Below, in pieces: positions 53,898-64,000 of a DNA stretch of 64,000 bases (position 1 is its first letter; each line of letters opens with the position of its first letter). The notes beneath the pieces were generated by a model. That model worked only from the letters and a program-made list of their open reading frames with translations. It had not been told where the DNA came from and did no database searches. Location: NCBI GenBank assembly GCA_027475525.1, contig JAMWFC010000051.1, forward strand, positions 1 to 64,000. The letters run 5' to 3'. Made by a program: the position numbers and the translations under genes. The stretch comes from Macrolepiota albuminosa. Its lineage: Eukaryota; Basidiomycota; Agaricomycetes; Agaricales; Agaricaceae.

Positions 53898-54658
53898 TGT
53901 CACGACCCCTCTCCTCCAGACCCGCCCCGGGACACCCCCGGAACACCATCCGGGACCCTCCCTTCGACCCCACAGGACACACCCCGCCATCACAACTACC
54001 GACACCACCATCATGCGCATCAAGGACCGCCATCAGCCACCACCAGCCCTGATCAATGATTGGATCACGCAACTCGCCTCCGGCCATCACGCATCACGCA
54101 TCACAGCTCCCTCCACGCCTATTAATCACGTGCCTCACACGCACGATCCAAGTATACAGTCCCTGCCTGCTACTCAATGACTCCTGGAACCCATCCCAGA
54201 CACCCCAGAACCCAAGACCCGGTCCCGTAGTACTTATAGCACAGTTCTCCGTTGTATTCGCTAGTCTTGATATTACACTGTTACACTGTTTACATTTGCT
54301 TTACTTAAATTGTTGCGTGCCCTCTGTTTGACTGGTACGCATTGACTGGCACGCTTTGACTGGCACGCTTGAATACTTGCATGCTCTAAAGATTGGTATG
54401 CACTTCGCGACTTTAACTGACTAACTTGGTCTTGTCTTAGAACCCCCGGTTCACAACTCGACCTCCATCCAAATCCCCCAGCTACTCGCAACCCAAGACC
54501 CCCGGACCAAGTCCCCTCTCCCAGGACTGCCCCTGTCCACGTCTTGAACCCCGGAGTCCTAGCCCCGGAGTTCCAGACACCTGAGTATCCATAGGTCAAG
54601 TCCGCATCATAAGGGCGATTGCTTTCCCGGAAAGCCCCCGACTCAGCGGAATCTGACA
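53898..54658 (+). repeat. 5' LTR of element B
   Basis: 761 bp, TGTCACGACCCC...ATCTGACA, colinear with both LTRs of element A in inverted orientation. Confidence 0.87.
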
Positions 54659-54691
54659 TAATATCAAGACTCCCTCCTTACACCGTTTTTG

Positions 54692-57374
54692 ATGACTACG
54701 TATACTCACACCTACTACCCCACGGGCTACCAGACCGACCCTTATGGGCACCCAGTTCCCGATCACTACTCCGCACAGACCTCTCGCCCTGCCTACCCAC
54801 CCCTCCCGTACGAACCCCAACACCTCCACCGCCACTGGGCCCCTGACCCATCTCTCTACGATCTGGGGCCCTCAGCCAGCTGGGCCCCTCCGCCCAACCT
54901 AGCCATGGCACGACCCATGAAGGTCCCCTCGTACCGGAGCATCCCCGGGGGCCTACCAGAGACACCACCAGTCCCCAGTGGACCTTGCCTGGTACCCCCC
55001 AGCGAGGGCCCCTTTGCACCCACCCCCTACTATGGTTACCAGTGCCCCGCCCCCCAACCCCGGGGTCCTCTCCACTACGACTATCCCCCTCGACACTACC
55101 CAACCGCCGCCCCACCCGCTTGGACTCCACCCTCGCTGATGAGACGACGACGTCTCAAGGACTACGAACGGCAACAGGACAAAGTACTCTGCTCGCTCAG
55201 GATCTTGCTGGAGGACTTCGCTCAACAGGCAAGGGCGCTACTCATGGAACTCGGACACGACGACTTCGCAGGCACTCCAGAGGAATGGGCCCACTGCTTG
55301 GTCAAATTCGGGGATTGTCTCACGCGAGGAGAACTCCCGGAGCAGACTATGGTAAAGTATAGGCGCAACACGATCCTCCGTGAAGAGTTGCAACAACTGC
55401 TCGATGAAGTCCACACGTCCCCCTCCCCTGGCCCCTCAACGACTCTGTAGACCCGGGCTGCTCGATTCATATCCAGCAGGAACCACCGGAACCGGCCCTG
55501 GCAGCCCCCACGGTCCCCACTCCGGAGCAACGACAACGGGAAGAGCGACAAAACGCCTCGGCTATACTACGGTTCCTCAACCTGATGGGAGGACTATTCG
55601 ATCAGCCCGCTGCCCGCACGGTAGGCTTGTCAACTCGCCGTAGGGCTAACTCCATTCCTAGCACCTTTGAGACCTGGGGACAGCCCCAAAGACCTCTGGA
55701 ACCCCTCCTGCAAACGGACAACGCCTGACCTCTGGCCCCGGCAAACCCCAGCAGACCCTGCACGGACACCCCTAGCACGGACAACATGCTGTGCTACATC
55801 GACGAGCTCACGTGAAGCAACAACGAACCATGTCCTGTGCCTGCGCCCGTCCCAGTACCGCCCCCTACGTCAGCCCTGGCCCCTCCGGAACCCAACTTCT
55901 GCCATGACCCCCCGCCCCACTTCGATCTGCGGAACCCCCCACGGCCTCCAATGCAAGTGCGACCTTCCCGGGTTGAACGTCCTCCGTGCAACCCGGCACC
56001 CGACCCAGCACCCGGCCTCCCTCAGATCGACCCAACACCACCGAACCCTCCCTAACCGCCTCCGCCACCCCCGGCCAAGCCTCGAGGACGACCCCCAGGC
56101 CCCCCACCTCTGCCACCTCCTGCATGGAGACCCGGGCCTCCTCCCGGCAGGAACGAACCCCCTGGGACAATGGACCCCCCAGGCACGGACCCCCAGGTGA
56201 GCCACCCAGAGGAGGCCCTCCAGGCGGGTGGGGTCCTGCCCTCGGTGCCTTTCCTCCACGAGGAGCGGGGGGTAACCATTACTACTACTACTACAATGCC
56301 GGCCCCCCTCCCTGCAACGCTGGACCAGATAACGCTCGCGACGCCCTCGTCCACGAAGGACGTCTGGACATTCAAAAGCCTGACGCATTCATGGGCCGAG
56401 ACCCCCAAAAATGGCGTACATTCCTCACTCAGTGTCTTAATACATTTCAGGCAAAACTGCTCACGTTTCAGGTTGACAGCTCCCGGGTAGCCTTTGCCAC
56501 CTCGTACCTCTAGGGGATTGCCTTCGACTACTACACGGCCCTCATCCAGTTCAACCCCAAGAACCCGGCACTCGCCCGCTGGCAAGCCTTCGTCGATGAG
56601 TTCTCCAGGAAGTTCAGAATCTACGACACCGTGGCTGAGGCTGAGGACAACCTCTTCAACCTCCAGATGCACTCTGAAGAACGTTTCACCACCTTCATCG
56701 TACATTTTGAAAAAGAAGCTTACGAGACAGGCTGGAATTACAGCGCCCTCTGGTATGCCCTTTGCCGCGCCCTGCCGCAATGTATCAAGGACATTCTCTG
56801 ACTCGCCCCGAAACAACTCTCCTACAACGGATACAAGGCTCTTGTCATGCAGATCGACCAACGCTACTGGGAAGACCGCAGCAAGTACTCGAATTCCCAA
56901 CCCCCCTGGAACCCTAGGGGAGGACCTCCATGGCTCTCTGGCGAAGCCCCCAACCCCGGTCCCCCCGCGTTTCCTGGCGGCCGACCCCCGGTGAGTCACG
57001 GCCTGCCCAATACTAACCCTGGCAGCGGCGCCCGCCCCCAGGCCCAACTCAACGCCGCCGTGGCCGCCAACGACCCGGGCGACATGCCAGACCCCAAGGA
57101 ACCCCCGGAAGACTCTGAAGATCCCGACTTTGCCAATGAGCAGGACGAAGAAGCCCTCCAGGCCAACCGGCTCTCGGAAAAGGGGTGACCCTGGGTTGAG
57201 GTCCCAAGGGATGTGCAGGAATGACGGAGAAGGGAGGGTGTCTGTATATTCTGTGGTGAGAAAGACCATTTCATCTTCAAGTGCCCCCAACAACAGGTCA
57301 TGGGACGTGCCACCTGGACTTTCAAAGGGGAGGACGCCACCTATGAGTATTTGGAAAACGACCCGGCGATTTAG
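54692..57374 (+). pseudogene. gag of element B
   Basis: The ATG at 54692 opens MTTYTHTYYPTGYQTDP. Same plan as gag of A: HDDFAGTPEEWAHCLVKFGD, Pro-rich linker with a tyrosine run, KPDAFMGRDPQKWRTFLTQC, and zinc knuckle remnant CGEKDHFIFKC. Interrupted by shifts near 55440, 55790 and 56510, and by an in-frame stop after the YL of LTSYL at 56513. Ends at TAG 57372-57374. Confidence 0.8.
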
Positions 57375-60300
57375 ACCTGGAAGACACCCTAAATTGCAGA
57401 ATTGACCCCGACGTCTTCTCCGCCCTGGTCTCACATCTTCACTCCATGACACTCATACAAGACACCCTCATGGCTTATCTACTCTCCCACTCTTCACACT
57501 CCCTCCTTCTCAAAACCCACCTCACCCCCTCCAGAACCCCCCTCGACACCCTCATTGACAGTGGCGCCACCGACAACTTCATCGACAAAGCATGGTCTAC
57601 CTTTGTCCTGGAACCTGCTCAGTGACTCCCAGTCCTGGTACAGCTCTGCCTCTTCGACGGAGACGCCTCTATAGCGGGGGACATTACTCACTTCGTGCGT
57701 ATGCCCGTTACTTTCACCAACGGACAGACTCACATCCTCCAGATGTTGATAACCAAACTCCACCCTTCCACACCCCTGGTCCTAGAGCTCCCATGGCTCC
57801 GAGATACCAACCCCCGCATCTTACCCTTTGCCTAACCCGGGACCCGATGCCCGACGACCAGCAACTCCTCTTCGACATCCCCCACTCCCCGAACCCTGCC
57901 CCAAAGGACGGGCCCCCACCACCCCCCGGACTCCAGTCCCGCTTGTCCTGGTCCTTTGTCATCAATGCCAGGCTGGACGGCGCCCCGGGACCGGTATCGG
58001 CCCTCATCGACAGCGGAGCCACCGGAGTTTTCATCAGCGACACCCTTGACCTCCCCCACAACTCCCTCGACCAGCCCCTCCACCTGCAACGCCTCGACGG
58101 CACCCCCTCCTCCTCTGGCCCCATCTAGAGGTCTCACTCAGGATGCGTGACCCTGGACAACGACTACGAGTTCACCTCCGACTTCCTGGTCACGTGACTT
58201 CACGAATCGACTCCGATGGTGCTGGGACTACCCTGGCTGCGTGACACAAACCCCGACATTGATTGGAGGACGCTCACCATGACCCTCCCGGAACCCGAAG
58301 ACTACCCCTCGACCGCCGTGCACCTCCGGGCCCTAGGAAGCGACTCTACGCCCGACACTCCCGGGACGACTGCCGCGCCCCCCACGCCCGTCTGAGACCG
58401 CAAGGCCCCTGACCGACCCCCAAACATTCCTTGGAACAAGTATAAAGGGCCAAACTACCCTGGCCAGCTTCAGACACGTGTCAAACCCGCTCCGGCCGAT
58501 GCGCCTGCGACTCCGATCAATCTGAACGCACTCAACATTAGGATCATTGGAGCCGCTCCCTTTGCCCGCCTCATGAAGGATGGAACTCCCACGTTTCAGC
58601 TGCACACCTTGCCTTCTCTCCCAGAAGAACATCTACGAGGGGACGCTATTCCTCCGGAAAAGAACCGAGGAGCAAATCCTTCGAGAAGTAGTTCCCCTGG
58701 AGTATTACGAGTTCGCTGACGTATTCTCCAAAGGAGACGCCAAGGAGATTCCCCCTCACCGCCCCTATGACCATACCATCGACCTCGAGGAAGGAGCTGC
58801 CCCCCCTTTCGGCAAGGTGTACAACATGTCAGAGGTCGAACTCCAGGCCCTCAAGGACTACCTCGACGAAATGCTTGGTAAGGGATTCATCCGACCCTCC
58901 ACCTCCGCTGCCGGAGCCCCAGTTCTATTCGCCAAGAAGAAGGACGGTTCGCTCCGACTCTGCGTCAACTACCGGGAACTCAATAAGATCACCAAGAAGA
59001 ACCGCTATCCACTCTCGCTCATCGGCGATCTGGTCGATCGACTCAGCAGTGCCAAGGTTTACACGAAGATTGACCTCCGCTCCAGTTACAACAACGTCCG
59101 CATCGCCCCAGGACACAAGTGGAAAACCGTGTTCCACATGCGGTATGGTCTGTTTGAGTACCTTGTGATGCCTTTCGGAATGACTAACTCTCCTGCCACA
59201 TTCCAATACTTCATGAACAACATCTTCCATGACATGAGCGACGTCTTCGTGATTGTCTACCTGGACAACATCCTCATCTATTCTGACTTGCAGGAGGACC
59301 ACCAGAAACATGTCCGGCAAGTCCTCGAATGCCTCTGGGAGCACAACCTCCACGTCAAGCCCGAGAAGTGCTCATTCCACATGGGAGAGGTTGAGTATCT
59401 CGGCGTCATAGTATCCCCAAATGGCATTCGCATGGACCCCCACAAGGTCAAGGCCATCGTCAACTAGCCGCAGCCCCGGAATGTCAAGGAAGTACAATCT
59501 TTCTTGGGTTTCGCTAACTTCTACCGGAGGTTCATAGATAACTACTCCGGTATCACGAAACCCCTCAACCGGCTCACGTGCAAGGACGTTGCCTGGAACT
59601 GGGACAGTAAGTGCCAGAGTGTCTTTAACCTGCTCAAGGAAGCTTTCACGGCCGCCCCCGTACTCCGGCACTATGACCCGGCCCCTCCCAATTATCCTGG
59701 AATGCAACGCCTCTGACTACACCATCGCCGGGATTCTCTCGCAGATGGAACCTGACAGCGGGAAGCCCCAGCCAGTTGCCTTCTACATCCGGTCCATGAT
59801 TGACGCTGAGCTCAACTACGACATCTATGACAAGGAGCTCCTCGCCATCGTCGAAGCCTTCAAACAATGGCGAGCCTACCTCGAGGGAGCCTGGCACCGG
59901 ATTCAGGTCTACTCGGATCACAACAACCTGCAGTACTTCACCACGACCAAGCAACTTAGTCGACGGCAGGCCCGATGGTCCAAGGTTCTCTTGGAATATG
60001 ACTTCACAATCCAGTACTGCCCGGGATGACTCAGAGCTAAACCCGATGCCCTCACCCATTGACCGGACGTCTATCCCAAGAAGTCGTTCGAGGCGGAATG
60101 CAATGCGTTCAATCATTGCGTGGTGATCCCTCCTGAACATCTGAATGCCGTACTGATCTTAAACAACGAAGAGACCCTGAGCCAGATCCGCCACGCCCTC
60201 CGAGACAAGTACTTCACCGACCACGACCCCCGCAAACCCCCTGATGGAACCAACTGGGACCCCGCCTTCTCCTTGTCCCCCGACAAAAAACTCCTCCTCC

Positions 60301-61720
60301 AGGACGGCCGCATCTACGTCCTGGATTACACCCAACTCCGCTATGACGTCCTCTGTCAACACCACAACCACAAGCTCCGGGGACACCCTGGAATATGTAA
60401 GACCCTCCAGCTTATCTCCCGGACTTACTTTTGGCCAGGGTTGAAGAAGGACGTGACCTGTTACATTTGATCATGCGAACCCTGCCTCCGGGCCAAGGTC
60501 CCCCGACACTGACCATACGGACTCCTGAAACCCCTGCCAGTCGGACAACACCCCTGGTGCTCCATATCCCTGGACCACATCGTCAAACTCCCGGAATCTG
60601 AAGGGTTCGATGCCATTCTCATCGTTGTGTGCAGGCTAACCAAACAGGGCATCTTCCTACCCTGCCACACCACGGACACCGCCCCGGACTTCGCCCGGCT
60701 GTTCCTCGAGCACGTCTTTGCCAAACATGGACTCCCGGACGACATCGTCTTCAACCGTGGCCTGCTTTTCGTGTCCAAGTTCTGGACTTCCCTGTGTAAG
60801 GCCCTTGAAGTAAAGACTAACCTCTCTACTGCCTATCACCCCAAAACCGACGGTCAGACCAAAAGGGTCAATCAGTCTCTCGAGCAGTACCTCTGACTGT
60901 ACGTCAACTACTTGCAGGACGACTGGCACGCCGAGCTCCCCCTGGCCAAATTCACCTACAACAACGCGCCACACTCTGCCACCAGGGTATCGCCCTTCTT
61001 CGCCAACAAAGGGTACCACCCACGACTGACCTTCTTGCTCCAGGACATCCCATCGCACGTCGCCCATGAGGTCACCCGGGATCTCCAGTCCCTTCATAAG
61101 TTCCTCTGGGAGGAAATCAAAACCGCAAACCAGGCCTATGCGAAACACACCGACCGGAAACGGGAAGACACCCCCAACTGGACCCCCAGAACAAAGGTAT
61201 GGTTAGATCGACGCCACCTCTGCACCTGCCGGCCCTCCCCAAAACTCAATCACAAGCGCCTCAGCCCGTTCAAAATATTGAAGAAGGTCTCATCCCACAC
61301 CTACGCCGGCCCTCCCCAAAACTCAATCACAAGCGCCTCAGCCCGTTCAAAATATTGAAGAAGGTCTCATCCCACACCTACAAGATCAAGCTTCCCCCAG
61401 GACTAAAAGGTCTGCACCCGGTATTCCACGTCCGCCTCCTGGAACAACACCCCCCAGATCCCTTCCCCGAACGACGCCCCGAGCCCCCTCCCCTGGTCGA
61501 GGTCAAGGACGAGTACCACTATGAGGTTGAAGACATCCTCGACTCCCGGAATATTTGTGGACGACCCCACTTTCTCGTACGGTGGAAGGGATATGGCCTG
61601 GAAGACGACACTTGGGAACCGTGCCAAAACCTCGAAGGCGCTCTCGACAAACTCTGGGACTTCCAACAACAGCATCCAGGAAACAATCTTCCTGGGCACA
61701 GGACTCACAGACGGCAGTAG
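57370..61720 (+). pseudogene. pol of element B
   Basis: Same order as pol of A. Tandem proteases: DTLIDSGATDNFIDKAWS (57550) and SALIDSGATGVFISDT (58000). The reverse-transcriptase box is YLDNILIY (about 59265), so the second catalytic Asp is Asn. RNase [10 protein letters not shown] has Asn where A has Asp. Integrase has CxxC remnants and a core with FNRGLLFVSKFW (A has SDRG). Chromodomain ends at 61720. TAG at 59465 and TGAs at 60027, 60468 and 60895 plus a duplication at 61228 break it. Several active-site changes mean it is dead. Confidence 0.82.
61228..61381. repeat. 77-bp exact tandem duplication #29 (pol of B)
   Basis: Copies 61228-61304 and 61305-61381, just before the chromodomain. 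Element A has a single copy here. Confidence 0.97.
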
Positions 61721-62002
61721 TGGGCATAACCCCCGCCTCTGGGCTCAGTAGGGATTCAACTCCCATGTATACTTTCTGCTTTTCCTTTCTAGAACTTACT
61801 TCCTTTTTAGTACCTTTTCTCATAAGTAGCGCCCCGGAGTCGGGGCAAGGTCTCCTTTCAGCTTTTCCGCCGCATTACTTACATGATTCCTTTTTTATTC
61901 TTTACTCTGGCAGAACAAGTATATACATTTTTTCTTACGAGACTCGCTATCTTACAATATAGGGTACACAACATAGCTATCAAGAAAAGATTCGAAGAAG
62001 GA

Positions 62003-63072
62003 CTAGTGAGGGGTCTCCGGGCCTTTCTCCCCATCCTCCTCCCTGCTGGACATTGACGGCCAACCCTGGGGCTCCTCTCCCTCCTGCTCCCCCAAAACGT
62101 ATTGCCGCAACGCCTCCTCCATCAGCTGGTCCCAGAATGGGAGCAACTCGCTCTCGTCCAGGACCCTCTCGAACCAGGTCTCCAGTGCTGGGACGTTTCT
62201 TTGCCGATGCGCCGAGACCAGCCTCCCCAGCAAGTCCAGCCCATGCTCCACCCCGAAGGTCGCCAGTTCGGGCCGCTGACCCTCCTGCAGGGAGGCCAAT
62301 GCCACAGCCACCCCGTCCAGGAGCAGGTGGTGCTCCCGAGCCCAACCTGGAAAATTAGCGTGAAGACACAGGGAAACAGCCGAATCACTTACTCAAGGCT
62401 GAGATCCGGGCAATGACCAAGTCCTGCAAGCTCTGAAGGGCCGGCTCTAGATGGCCCGCCTCCTGCTCCAGCCAGGCCTGCAGCGCGTCCCGCTCGGCCT
62501 CCAACACCCCCCGCGCGACCCGAACCTCCTGCAGCTCCCGGGCTACCGCCCCCGGTCCTCCTCCACCCACCGCCGAGCCGCTGCCTCCTGCCTCATTGCC
62601 TCCTTGCTCCGAGCCAAGGTCATCCGAACCCCCCGCAGTTGCTCGGCCATGACCTGATGGTGGTCGGCCAGCTCTCCCCTCTTCCGCTCGGCCCTGTCCA
62701 CGCGCTCCTGCAGCGCCGCCACGTCAGTGCTCAGCAGCCGCCCCAACAAGAGGGAGAACGCCGCCGGGGACAGACGCAGGGGAGGGGGCGAGGAGGGGGC
62801 CTCCCAGGAAAGTCGCAGCTGTTTAGAAGGCCTGGGGGAAGGGCTGGGTGACGCCCACCGCTTCCCCTTGTCGACACGACCCCTGCTCGCTCTGGCCTGG
62901 GTTGACCGGCACATGATCAAGACCACGGGCCGGCCCCGGCTACCTGCTCCCGCCACCCCCCTCACCCAAGACTCCCTTGCCGGGGCTCCATCCCCCCCAG
63001 AGCCCCCCAGTGCTCCCATCGGCGGCTCGACCACCCAGTCCCTCTCCTCCACCCCCATCCTGCGCGTTGATG
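62003..63072 (-). pseudogene. antisense accessory gene of element B (aORF), 5'-truncated
   Basis: Minus-strand counterpart of the aORF of A, starting inside the conserved RRMGVEERDWVVEP block at the truncation. It has RGRPVVLIM, a basic SPSPRPSKQLRL segment, then a longer helical region than in A (VAALQERVDRAERKRGELAD, MTLARSKEAMRQEAAARRW, LEAERDALQAWLEQEAGHLE), strongly suggestive of a coiled coil. A short intron at about 62345-62395 precedes REHHLLLDGVAVALASLQEG and a tail ending at 62003. One frame change near 62545. The cysteine block is absent because the 5' exons are missing. Conservation of the block order with A supports a real gene. Confidence 0.6.
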
Positions 63073-64000
63073 ACGCCCAAAGTTTGGTCAGGAACAAATA
63101 TAGTTACAGTGTTACCATACCAATTGCTTGCGTTGGGCGCGCTATAAATGATGTGAGGAGTCCCGGGCAGGTCCCAGAGAATGCACCTATGAAAATGAAA
63201 AAAAGTCGGTAAGGGGGTCGGCAAGCGTAATGCGCTAAGGTAAAGCACCTATGAAGGGAGCGGTAAGTGAACACGGCAACGTGAGTGGCAAGAGCGTGGT
63301 AAGCTTAGTGAAGTTTAAGTGTTGTAAATGCCTGCCGTAGCTGCAAGGCGCAAATAGGTCGAAAGCTAGCAATAGTCTGCAACTGCCGACAAGCGCGACG
63401 TTGCTGACTGTAAATGAAATCTTGAGCGTAAGGGAGGCTAACGAAAGAGGAGCAGGAAACTCTGGTCTATTGTTCAATGTACAAGTCGGTAAGTATTTTT
63501 ATACTACAATGAGTTCACCGTTGCCAGTGGCCAATGACGCCAAAGTGCGGTAAACTAGAAAATTTTATAGGGGTAGCTCCAACAGTTTCAAATCCCTACC
63601 GTCCATTCAAGAACCTTAGCGACGCCAGGCAGCAGATCGTGAAGCTAAACCATCAATCCATCACCCTTCTGTTTGTCAGAGCACCTAAGCAATGTCAGGC
63701 ACCAGATCGAGGCGCTAAGCGGTGTCAGACGCCAAGGTCAAATGCCAAGCTGTCTGTCAGTTTTTGATAAATCATCAGGCTTCTCGCTAAGCGCTGTTGT
63801 CACTGACTGATGCCATCTGTCAGTTGTCATTCTGTCCGCCGTCGGCGCTATCACTGATTGGATCTGCTTCTTGCCATGCACGGTGATAGGCTTCTACTCG
63901 GACTGAGCGCATCAAGGGACATTATAGGCCGACCAACACTTGACACACTAGAGACTCTAGCGACCAGCATTGGGTACAGAGCAGCCCTAGCGTGGGCGCT
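63073..64000. other. no gene recognised
   Basis: 928 bp after the break in element B. It does not read as the continuation of element C gag. Short related words (TGTCAG, GCTAAGC) recur between 63650 and 63880, suggesting degenerate repeat DNA, but no unit could be defined. Confidence 0.4.

Larger units (their letters stand above)
53898..63072 (+). mobile_element. element B: Ty3/gypsy element of the A family, 3'-truncated
   Basis: A plus-strand copy of the same family as A: 5' LTR (53898-54658), gag, pol with tandem proteases and chromodomain, then the inverted accessory gene on the minus strand. Similarity to element A ends abruptly at about 63072, before the aORF 5' exons, polypurine tract and 3' LTR. 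Either the element is deleted or the assembly misjoins here. It interrupts gag of element C. Confidence 0.85.

Noticed and set aside
56052..57452. 466-codon open frame antisense to gag of element B
   Set aside because: It mirrors a GC- and proline-rich coding sequence, which leaves few stops on the opposite strand. It has no introns or recognisable motif, unlike the aORF.
39004..60470. Shared TGA codons as selenocysteine or programmed readthrough
   Set aside because: Arg CGA to TGA by CpG change explains them, and both elements carry other disabling changes. Kept only as an observation.

Overview
The window comes from a filamentous basidiomycete, most likely an Agaricomycete. Host genes carry many short spliceosomal introns of about 45-65 bp. 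Recognisable families include Ssk1, Ars2/Serrate, an NCBP3-type cap-binding protein, Krr1, Ncs6/Ctu1 and a DUF6697-type protein. The repeats are fungal: chromodomain Ty3/gypsy elements and a LINE. All calls are from reading the sequence; no search was run.

Layout. 1-2.6 kb: weak orphan exons. 2.67-6.39 kb (-): Ssk1 response regulator of the stress MAPK pathway. 6.77-10.41 kb (-): Ars2/Serrate. 11.08-13.97 kb (-): DUF6697-like gene. 14.39-15.71 kb (-): NmrA-like Rossmann protein. 16.54-17.98 kb (-): NCBP3-like gene. 18.13-19.83 kb (+): KRR1, which appears to contain a one-nucleotide exon. 20.1-21.5 kb: AT-rich relic. 21.5-22.1 kb: 5'-truncated LINE with poly(A) and an 18-bp target duplication. 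22.5-25.6 kb (+): multi-pass membrane protein of unknown role. 26.2-29.6 kb (+): MDR-type oxidoreductase with a long disordered N-terminus. 29.8-31.2 kb (-): NCS6/CTU1. 31.6-32.3 kb (-): small secreted, probably GPI-anchored protein. About 32.8-33.0 kb: a near-perfect hairpin of MITE type.

From about 33.06 to 63.07 kb the window is one nest of Ty3/gypsy chromodomain retrotransposons. An old element C (- strand) carries a long extra ORF after pol. Element A (34494-45830, both LTRs, GCGCG/GCGTG target duplication) inserted into that extra ORF; the reading frame resumes exactly on the other side. Element B, same family as A but opposite orientation, inserted into C's gag and is cut off at about 63.07 kb. 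A and B share an unusual plan: tandem retropepsin modules in pol, and an extra antisense, intron-bearing gene between pol and the 3' LTR. In A its predicted protein has a Zn2Cys6-like cysteine pattern, basic clusters and helical repeats. This antisense gene is the best candidate here for a poorly described system.

The most important caution: 29 direct tandem duplications, every one with a period of exactly 77 bp, are scattered through genes, introns and transposons alike. That signature fits untrimmed k=77 assembly-graph overlaps rather than biology. Each shifts the frame (77 = 3n+2), so several apparent gene breaks are probably artefacts. Genes below are described as if one copy of each pair is absent.
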